Source: Streptomyces sp. NBC_00582 (GTDB taxonomy: Bacteria; Actinomycetota; Actinomycetes; Streptomycetales; Streptomycetaceae). From it: 64,000 nt of DNA. Where the stretch lies: assembly GCF_036345155.1 (NCBI RefSeq), contig NZ_CP107772.1, positions 434,001 to 498,000 on the forward strand, written 5' to 3'. The position numbers were made by a program, and so were the translations under genes. Under the pieces are notes generated by a model, which was given only the letters and a program-made list of their open reading frames with translations, ran no database searches and had not been told where the DNA came from. This document shows, one piece after another, positions 58,086 to 64,000 of the stretch. How positions within the stretch are numbered: position 1 is the first letter of the stretch; each line of letters starts with the position of its first letter.

Positions 58086-58708
58086 CCGCCCTGTGCTGCT
58101 TCGCTCCAACGCTTGTCCCCCACCGCCAGGGCGGAGTATGTCTCCTTGAGTAGGAGGGTACGGTCGGCGCGGAAGCTCACCACGGTGTGGAGAAGCGGCA
58201 TGAGTCTCGCGCCCGGCCCTACCGGCTTCGTTCTGCGGCCTGGACGCACGGGTCCACCGGTCTGCTTCAGGTCGGTGCATCCGTGGGTTCGGCTGGCGAT
58301 GGACGGGACGGGCTGCCCCTTCGATCAGGGTGATGCTCTCGTCCGGGCGGTGCTCGCGTGGTCCGATCCGGTAGCTCTGCCGGCCGACGACCAGTAGCAG
58401 GACGGACCGCTGCTGTCCCGGGGCCACGCACGCGGTCGCCGCCGATGTCCGGACGTGCGCGGGGCAGGCTGCCCGCCGGCCGTGCCCGAATGAACAACGA
58501 CGTCAATGGCTTGAACGGCCTGCCGGCCGCATGTCTCGTCGGCGGCGCGGAGTCGGGCGGGGGCGACCGGTAACGGGGCTTTCTTTGCTCCCTCTTGAAT
58601 ATTTTTGCCGAATCGGTGAGCCCGAACGGCACCCGGCACGTATTCGTCCTGGACCGCCCCGCCGGGCGATGAGTGACTGAACAGGTATCTCGACCCACAG
58701 GAGGAACA

Positions 58709-59461
58709 GTGCGGCTTTCGCGAAACATCGTGGGCACTCTTGTCGTGGGCGGCGCTCTGACCCTGACAGTGAGCGCCCTCGCCTACCCGTCGATGCTCGG
58801 TCTGACCACCGTGTCCACCTCGTCCGACCGGCTCATCGCCAACACCCAGTGGGGACCTTTCACCGAGAGCGACCGGGCCTTCGTGGTGGCGGTGCGGGCG
58901 GCCGGCCTCTGGGAGCATCCGGTCGGACTGATCGGGCTGGAGAAGGGGCAGAGCAAGGCCGTTCGCACCGCCAGCGAGCACCTGGTCGACGGACACGCGG
59001 CGCTGGACGAGACCTGCCGCAAGATCGCACCGATGCTCAACGTCGTCCTGCCCAACGTGGCCAGCCCTCAGCAGGAAGGGTTCGTCACCACACTGAAGAC
59101 GTCCCAGGGCAAGCAGTTCGACATCGACTTCGCCAACATCCTGCGTATGACGCACGGTTCCATCTTCAACACCGTGGCGAAGGTCCGCTCGACGACGAAG
59201 AACTCCCTGGTGCGCGCCCTGGCCGACCAGGCCAACGACACCGTCCTGGACCACATCACGGTGATGGAGAAGACCGGTCTGGTCGACTTCGACACCACGC
59301 TGTTCAATCAGACCAAGCCGCCAACCCTACCCAAGTCGGACATGACTCCGCCGGTCCCGCCCGCCGGTCAGCCGCTGGTCGTCCTTCCCCCGCCGCCGAA
59401 CGCCACGTCCACCCCTGCGGACCTGGGCCCGGCAATGAACGGCGCGGCCGCCGGCGGGTAG
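58709..59461 (+). CDS. Secreted DUF4142-family protein
   Basis: 250 residues from GTG 58709, four bases after GGAGG. The N-terminus MRLSRNIVGTLVVGGALTLT VSALA is a Sec signal peptide with cleavage after ALA or soon after. The mature part is a four-helix bundle typical of DUF4142 (ferritin-like): VRAAGLWEHPVGLIGLEKGQ, SKAVRTASEHLVDGHAALDE, FDIDFANILRMTHGSIFNTV, VRALADQANDTVLDHITVME. The tail is Pro-rich and extended (PPVPPAGQPLVVLPPPPN), perhaps cell-wall spanning. Function is unknown; relatives have been linked to stress or periplasmic redox roles. Confidence 0.8.
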   Translation: MRLSRNIVGTLVVGGALTLTVSALAYPSMLGLTTVSTSSDRLIANTQWGPFTESDRAFVVAVRAAGLWEHPVGLIGLEKGQSKAVRTASEHLVDGHAALDETCRKIAPMLNVVLPNVASPQQEGFVTTLKTSQGKQFDIDFANILRMTHGSIFNTVAKVRSTTKNSLVRALADQANDTVLDHITVMEKTGLVDFDTTLFNQTKPPTLPKSDMTPPVPPAGQPLVVLPPPPNATSTPADLGPAMNGAAAGG

Positions 59462-59624
59462 ACGCCGGTGGGCCCAGGCCTCCTCGTGCGCCTGACCATC
59501 GGCTCCTGCCCCTGACCGCCCTACTCGGGCCTGGCTGGTGGCCTCCTCACCGAGGAAGACCTCGCCGAGCTCTCCTGAACGCGGACAGCGGCAAAAGGGA
59601 GCGGTACGCCGCCAGCGGAGCGGC

Positions 59625-60320
59625 TCACACCGAATCCGCCCACTCCGCGATGAGCCGTGTGGATCGCTCGGGGCGTTCCTCGTGCAGGTAGTGCCCGACC
59701 CCGGGCCACTGGTCCACGCGGGGGCCGGGCACGTGCAGCGTGCTCCGCTCCCAGGCGGCCGCCCCGGCCGAGGTCCACACCGTCAGGGCCGGCCGCAGGC
59801 GTCGGCGCAGATACGCCTCACTGTGCGGGCGGAGGCCGACGGCGTCCGGTTCCGTGTACATGCCGGCGTACGCCTGGGCGATGACATGGTCCGGGGTGCC
59901 GAGCATGGTGCGGATATGGGCGGTACGCAGCCCGGGCGGGGCCTGTGCGGAGAAGGCCCCTGCGACGAAGTCCGCGGCAGCGCGGGCTCCTCGCTTCCGG
60001 TAGGCGGCCAATCGCCCGGGATGCCGTCCACTTCGGCGCCGTGCGCGCCGTGGGCCGGGTCCAGGGCCACGACCGAGCGGACCAGCTCGGGGTGTCGTAC
60101 CGCGAGAAGGTTGACCGCCTGTCCGCCCATGGAGTGGCCGACGGCCACCACCGGGCGGCAGCCGAGGTGTTCGAGCAGGGCCGCCAGGTCGCCCGCCACC
60201 TCGTCGGTGAGGACGAAGTCGGCCCGGTCCCAGGCGGTGGGTATCCGGGCCGGGCGGGCGGCCAGTGCCTGGAAGTCAGGCCAGTCGCGGGAGAGGAACA
60301 GAGCCTCCATGAGAAGAAGA
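59625..60320 (-). pseudogene. Alpha/beta hydrolase, one frameshift, 5' end missing
   Basis: RADFVLTDEVAGDLAALLEH, LGCRPVVAVGHSMGGQAVNL (nucleophile Ser in GHSMGG), VRSVVALDPAHGAHG and then, after a frame change near 60005, LAAYRKRGARAAADFVAGAF, IRTMLGTPDHVIAQAYAGMY and DQWPGVGHYLHEERPERSTR, with the catalytic His in VGHYLHEE. The first 60 or so residues, including the oxyanion HGxP region, are missing. Confidence 0.75.
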
Positions 60321-60517
60321 GCAGCGGCATCGGCTTCGGCCGCACAAGGATCGTCTACGTCGGCTTCGCCAACTTCTCCGCGATCCCCAGCACACTTGCA
60401 GGAGCTGCGGAACCCTCGACCCAGCCAAGTCCAACGGCCCCGAAGGGCCGCTCTCCCCCACCTGCCCGGCGGAATGCGACCCTCCGTCCCCCGGACACTG
60501 TCGACGAGTAGCGAGAC

Positions 60518-60547
60518 GCGGCGGGCGCGTCTGGCCGCGCCCGCCGC
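60518..60547 (-). terminator. Hairpin after the MFS gene
   Basis: GCGGCGGGCGCG and CGCGCCCGCCGC form a perfect 12-bp stem with a 6-nt loop, 20 bp beyond the stop of the minus-strand MFS gene. There is no T-run, but it is very stable. Confidence 0.65.
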
Positions 60548-60566
60548 TCGCACCGTCGTGGGAACT

Positions 60567-61787
60567 CTATGCAGCGGCCGCCTGGAGGTGGACGGCTCGG
60601 GCGCGGACCACGAAGGGCCGGGAGAAGACGGTGATGGCGATGGATACGGCGGCCACAAAGGTGATGGCTGTGCCAGATGTGAAGTGCTGAGCAATGCCGC
60701 CGGCGATCACGGCCCCGATACCTTGCCACGTCATCCGGCCGGCGGACTCAACTCCCTGGACCTGGCCACGGACCGGATCAGGGGTCAACTCCAGAAGCTG
60801 CTCCTGAAGCGGCAGGGTGGCAGCGAAGCCGGCACTGGCGATGGACACCGCGGCTGTCGCCACCAGCACGGGCGGGTGGACGGCGAACAGCAGGAAGGGG
60901 GCGGCGAGCAGCAGTCGCAGGGCGAACGCGTAGCGGCGTCGCTGCTCGGCGGTGAACAGCCGCCCGACCACAAGGTCACCGAAGAGCATGCCTGTTGATC
61001 CGGCGGCCAGGAAGACGCCGGCGTGACAGGGGGCGTAGGAGATGAACAGCGCCTCGCAGCCAACGATCAGACCGTTGGGGACCCACAGGTTCAGCAGCAG
61101 CGCGCGTTGGCCGGAGTGGGAGAAGAGCTCGATGTTCGTCGTCCAGGTCTGGCGGAGTCCAGGGCGACGGGTCAGACGGATCGAGCGTTCCCGGACCGTC
61201 ACCGCCACAATGATCGATCCACCGCCGGTCAGTGCTGTCGCCACGGCGAAGACCTCCTGCGGGCTCAGGTACCGCAGCAGTACGGAGCCGATGGCGTAGC
61301 CGAGGATGGCCATGCCTCCCGAGGTGATGTTCATCAGGGAACGTGCCAGTGCATGGGTGGAGGTCGGCACCACCTCCGCGAGCAGCCCCATCCGTGCGCC
61401 CGTTCCCAGGGACTGGAAGAACCCCAGTACAAGGAGCAGACCGAACCGGGCGGCGAGCGGCAGCCCTGGAACCGCCTGTGCGGCAACACCTACGAGCGAG
61501 ACGCACTGGAGCGCGACGAGGGTCCGGCGGGGACGGCTTCCGTCCGCGACCGACATCAGTGTCAGCGCACCGAGAACCGTCGCGAAGGTGGCGCCGTACA
61601 TGCTCACGGCGGTCAGGAACGGGGACTTGGTCTGTTGGTTGACCAGCGTGCCGAGCGCGAAGCCCGACATGGTGCTCGCGGCGACCGACAGTGTGAAGCC
61701 GGCGTACAGGCCGACGAATTCACGGTTGCGGAGCAGGTCACGGTAGGTGGTGGGTGGAGTGTCGTAGGCGGATGTGTCAGAAGGCAT
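60567..61787 (-). CDS. MFS transporter with attenuator-like leader
   Basis: 406 residues with about twelve membrane segments. The N-terminal half carries LMSVADGSRPRRTLVALQCV, the loop 2-3 'D..G.R..L' motif of drug:H+ exporters, and AEVVPTSTHALARSLMNITS is the loop that follows. It fits the macrolide/antibiotic-efflux type of the major facilitator superfamily. The ATG at 61787 sits right behind a hairpin plus six T residues (61789-61827). The SD (GAAGG) is part of the hairpin's 3' arm, so expression is probably attenuated. A strong terminator follows the gene. Confidence 0.85.
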   Translation of the reverse strand: MPSDTSAYDTPPTTYRDLLRNREFVGLYAGFTLSVAASTMSGFALGTLVNQQTKSPFLTAVSMYGATFATVLGALTLMSVADGSRPRRTLVALQCVSLVGVAAQAVPGLPLAARFGLLLVLGFFQSLGTGARMGLLAEVVPTSTHALARSLMNITSGGMAILGYAIGSVLLRYLSPQEVFAVATALTGGGSIIVAVTVRERSIRLTRRPGLRQTWTTNIELFSHSGQRALLLNLWVPNGLIVGCEALFISYAPCHAGVFLAAGSTGMLFGDLVVGRLFTAEQRRRYAFALRLLLAAPFLLFAVHPPVLVATAAVSIASAGFAATLPLQEQLLELTPDPVRGQVQGVESAGRMTWQGIGAVIAGGIAQHFTSGTAITFVAAVSIAITVFSRPFVVRARAVHLQAAAA

Positions 61788-61842
61788 GAAAAAAGCCTTC
61801 GCGCGCCCAACTTGGGGCGCCGAAGGCCGCTGGATACAGCAT
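61777..61842 (-). promoter_or_regulatory. Attenuator hairpin and possible 21-codon leader peptide
   Basis: On the minus strand, GCCTTCGGCGCCCC ... GGGCGCGCGAAGGC is followed by TTTTTT (61827 down to 61789), then C and the MFS ATG. This is a rho-independent-type terminator ending at the start codon. The GAAGG of the 3' arm is the ribosome site. A small open frame, MLYPAAFGAPSWAREGFFHA F, starts at 61842, crosses the stem and stops at 61777 inside the MFS gene. A TATGCT (near 61838-61843) could be a -10, in which case the leader would be about 45 nt and the small frame untranslated. Confidence 0.55.
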
Positions 61843-62099
61843 AGCAAGTGCCGCAGTCCCCACCACGGCCCGCATCGGACCGGGGAGATGCGGACGCGGA
61901 TACGCACCGGTCTCGGCAGTACCGCCCCTGCACCGGCGGCTGTCGCCAGGTGCGAGCAGACTGTTCATCAGTGTGCTCGTCGAGGAGGGTGCGGGGCTGG
62001 CCGTAGGGGAGGCGGGCCAGGCCGGTGGCCGGGCGCAGGTCGCGGGGCTGACGACCTTCCCCGGGCCGGGGCGGCGATGGGTGAAGAACATCGGTCACC

Positions 62100-62250
62100 G
62101 GATACGGCCGCGCAGCGGCCGGGGCAGGAGACGGGCGGTGCGGGCGTCCCAGTAGACGGTCTCCAGCACGAAGTCATCGCGCGCCTGACCGCGGCGGGGG
62201 CCCGGTGCGGGCGTCCTTCGCAGCACCAGCGCCCACTTCCAGAGGTGAGG
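62100..62250 (-). other. Unidentified C-terminal coding remnant
   Basis: The minus strand reads [49 protein letters not shown] then a stop. The [20 protein letters not shown] stretch looks like the end of a real protein. No start is visible. I see nothing else clear in 61843-62292. Confidence 0.3.
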
Positions 62251-62292
62251 CGCGTTTCCGGGCTCTGACGGGGCTGTGGGTTTCTCGTCGTT

Positions 62293-62751
62293 CTACTCGT
62301 TGGTCTTGATCTTCTTCATGGTCAGGTGGGATTCGAGGCGAAGTACGGCGGGCAGGCCGCTGAGCTTTTCGGTGAGGAAGGCTTCGTAGGCGGCGTGGTC
62401 GGCGACCGCGACGCGCAGGAAGTAGTCGGGGCGCCCGTACATGCGGCGGAACTCGATGACCTCGTCATAGGAGGCCACGGTGTCCTCGAAGTCCTGGAAG
62501 CTCTTGCGGTCCTGGGCGTAGATCTCGACGTCGATGAGGACCTCCAGGTCGCGGCCCAGGGCCTGAGGGTTGATGACGGCCCGGTACCCGGTGATGACGC
62601 CGGCCTCTTCCAGCCGCTTGACCCGGCGCAGGCAGGGCGGTGGGGTCAGACCGACACGCTTGGCCAGCTCGACGTTGGTCAGCCGCCCGTCCTGGCGCAG
62701 GTGAAACAGAATGTCGCGATCAATGGCGTCGAGGGTAATTTCATTGCTCAC
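62293..62751 (-). CDS. Lrp/AsnC-family regulator (AzlB-like)
   Basis: 152 residues from GTG 62751. The N-terminal winged HTH is LDAIDRDILFHLRQDGRLTN, VELAKRVGLTPPPCLRRVKR, LEEAGVITGYRAVINPQALG. The C-terminal RAM domain binding amino acids is VLIDVEIYAQDRKSFQDFED, IEFRRMYGRPDYFLRVAVAD. It is divergent from azlC-azlD, matching azlB of Bacillus, which controls branched-chain amino acid export genes. TATGAT at 62758-62763, six bases before the GTG, suggests a leaderless transcript. Leucine-type effectors are expected. Confidence 0.85.
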   Translation of the reverse strand: MSNEITLDAIDRDILFHLRQDGRLTNVELAKRVGLTPPPCLRRVKRLEEAGVITGYRAVINPQALGRDLEVLIDVEIYAQDRKSFQDFEDTVASYDEVIEFRRMYGRPDYFLRVAVADHAAYEAFLTEKLSGLPAVLRLESHLTMKKIKTNE

Positions 62752-62814
62752 TACATGATCATAGAGCGGTAAGTGGCAACCATGTGAGGTGCGATTCATC
62801 CTAAAATTCCACAC
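62752..62814. promoter_or_regulatory. Divergent promoters of lrp and azlC, probably leaderless
   Basis: A 63-bp gap with TATGAT (minus strand, 62758-62763) six bases from the Lrp GTG, and TAAAAT (62802-62807) seven bases from the azlC ATG. Neither gene has a clear ribosome site, so both transcripts may start at or near the start codon. The gap is short enough for one Lrp oligomer to cover both promoters. Confidence 0.45.
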
Positions 62815-63564
62815 ATGGATAGCACTCATGTAGGCGCCGAGGACCGGCCTCGGCCCGTTCCCGCTCCTCCACCCTCGACACGGTCCGGGGCGCGCGCGGC
62901 GTTGAAGGACTCCGCCGGAGTCGGGTTGGGTTTCCTGCCGCTCGGCCTCGCCTTCGGGGCGCTGGTGACGCAGTCGGGTCTGGACTGGTGGTGGGCGGGG
63001 CTGTCCGCGGCGCTCGTCTTCGGCGGATCGTTCGAGTTCTTGCTCATCGGCATGGTCACGGCCTCGGCACCGCTCGCGGCGATCGCGGTCTCCGCGCTGC
63101 TGGTGAACGTCCGGCACGTCTTCTACACGCTGTCCTTCCCCCTGCACCGCGTGAAGGGCCGTCTCGGCAAGGCGTACAGCACCTACGCGATGTGCGACGA
63201 GGCGTATGCGCTGACCACCGGCGAGCGGGCGCGCACCTGGTCCAGCCGCCGCATCCTGTGGCTGCAGTTCTTCCTGCACCTGTACTGGGCGGGCAGTTCC
63301 ACCGTCGGCGCCCTGCTCGGCTCCCTCATCCCCGACAGCGTCACCGGCCTGGACTTCGCCCTGACCGCCCTGTTCACCGTCCTCGCACTCGACGCCGTCC
63401 GAGACCTGCGGGGCGACGTGCCCACCCCCGTCCTGGCCGTGCTCAGCGCCCTGTCCGCCCGGCTCCTCTTCCCCGGCCAGATGCTCCTGGCCGCCTTCAC
63501 GCTGTTCACCACCGCCCTCCTCGCCCGCCACCTCACCACCTCCAGGAAGCCCCACCATGCGTGA
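62815..63564 (+). CDS. azlC: AzlC-family branched-chain amino acid exporter subunit
   Basis: 249 residues with about seven membrane segments. After an N-terminal Pro/Arg-rich stretch, SAGVGLGFLPLGLAFGALVT, GLSAALVFGGSFEFLLIGMV, NVRHVFYTLSFPLHRVK, YAMCDEAYALTT and VLALDAVRDLRGDVPTPVLA follow the AzlC pattern (the 'GF.PLG..FG' and 'N.RH..Y..S' motifs are characteristic). With AzlD it exports branched-chain amino acids or analogues such as azaleucine. The azlD start overlaps its stop by eight bases. Confidence 0.9.
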   Translation: MDSTHVGAEDRPRPVPAPPPSTRSGARAALKDSAGVGLGFLPLGLAFGALVTQSGLDWWWAGLSAALVFGGSFEFLLIGMVTASAPLAAIAVSALLVNVRHVFYTLSFPLHRVKGRLGKAYSTYAMCDEAYALTTGERARTWSSRRILWLQFFLHLYWAGSSTVGALLGSLIPDSVTGLDFALTALFTVLALDAVRDLRGDVPTPVLAVLSALSARLLFPGQMLLAAFTLFTTALLARHLTTSRKPHHA

Positions 63565-63886
63565 CACCAGCTACACCATCGCCGCCGTCCTCGTCGCCGC
63601 CGCCGTCACCTGGGCCCTGCGCGCCCTGCCCTTCGCCGCCCTCACACCCCTGCGTGAAAGCGGCACCGTCCAGTACCTCAGCACCCGCATGCCCGCCGGC
63701 GTCATGGTGATCCTGGTCGTCTACTGCCTGCATGACCTGCCAGTGACCGAAGCCCGCGGCACAGCGCCGCTCGGGGCCGTTGTCCTCACCATCGGCCTGC
63801 ATGTGTGGCGCCGCAACGCACTGCTGAGCATCCTCGGCGGCACCGCCACCCACGTGCTGCTCGCCAGCACGCTCTTCGCCCACTGA
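63557..63886 (+). CDS. azlD: AzlD-family small membrane subunit
   Basis: 109 residues with about four hydrophobic segments: YTIAAVLVAAAVTWALRALP FAAL, MPAGVMVILVVYCLHDLP, APLGAVVLTIGLHVWRRNAL, GGTATHVLLASTL. The short length, the 'RALPF' start and the place directly after azlC are typical of AzlD, the partner of the exporter. Its ATG lies inside the azlC 3' end, so translation is coupled. The last 114 bases of the window after it show nothing clear. Confidence 0.9.
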   Translation: MRDTSYTIAAVLVAAAVTWALRALPFAALTPLRESGTVQYLSTRMPAGVMVILVVYCLHDLPVTEARGTAPLGAVVLTIGLHVWRRNALLSILGGTATHVLLASTLFAH

Positions 63887-64000
63887 ACCCACCTGACACC
63901 GAGCCTGGTGCTGTCGCTTGTCGGGTCCGGCTCAGATTCCGTGATCTGGTTACTGAGCGTTCGGGTGCCCATAAAGTTGAGCTCGGAGCGAGTGGGCTAG

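Overview
The window is high-GC DNA with strong G/C third-position bias, GTG and TTG-type starts, short overlapping operons (ATGA and TGATG junctions) and many actinobacterial families (TetR regulators, DUF6192/RacP, F420-type PPOX protein, GlnA-like synthetase, DUF4142, DUF2975). It looks like a Streptomyces chromosome arm or large plasmid. No rRNA, tRNA, CRISPR array, replication origin or core housekeeping block was seen. At least fifteen transposase relics from the IS3, IS5, IS30, IS110, IS256 and IS630 families, plus recombinase pieces, show repeated insertion and decay.

Layout. 1-7 kb: transposon remnants around a zinc-ribbon protein, a frameshifted DUF6192 gene with RacP, a SUKH-like protein and a complete IS3 element that interrupts a serine recombinase. 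6.9-9.7 kb: TetR divergent from an NAD(P)-binding protein, a PPOX protein and a haloalkane dehalogenase with complete catalytic residues. 10.1-17 kb: a five-gene minus-strand operon (extradiol-type VOC dioxygenase, FAH-type hydrolase, MhpA-like flavin hydroxylase, acetoacetyl-CoA synthetase, DoxX) with a divergent TetR and palindromic operators. 17.2-21.5 kb: mobile debris holding a QorR/Qor2-like redox pair bracketed by 83-bp direct repeats, and a RidA gene. 21.6-27.3 kb: two fibre-like proteins of no recognised family, with nearly identical 5' modules and different repeat shafts. 27.4-28.8 kb: an Imm1-type protein in an IS graveyard.

28.8-52 kb is catabolic: an imine-reductase-like enzyme with an APC permease; an HSL-type esterase; a decayed acyl-CoA dehydrogenase locus with an intact TetR; then a plus-strand run of PhyH oxygenase, Baeyer-Villiger monooxygenase, SCP2-like protein, glutamine-synthetase-like ligase, alcohol dehydrogenase, PuuD-type amidase, aldehyde dehydrogenase, amine-dehydrogenase-like protein and acyl-CoA ligase, followed by 3-oxoacid CoA-transferase A and B. 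The middle of this run fits a gamma-glutamyl-tagged amine or amino-alcohol degradation pathway (ligate glutamate, oxidise alcohol to acid, release glutamate). A second acyl-CoA dehydrogenase locus (SDR, ACAD, phosphotransferase) lies at 48.9-52 kb. It has lost its own TetR but keeps an operator matching that of the 33-kb locus.

52-64 kb: TetR with a dienelactone-hydrolase-like gene, a truncated DUF2975/HTH pair, several broken genes, a secreted DUF4142 protein, an MFS exporter with an attenuator-like hairpin at its start codon, and an Lrp regulator divergent from azlC-azlD. The two acetoacetate-activating systems, the amine pathway, the dehalogenase and the ring-cleavage operon suggest a scavenging, catabolic role for the region. 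The pathway assignments are inferences from gene families and order.
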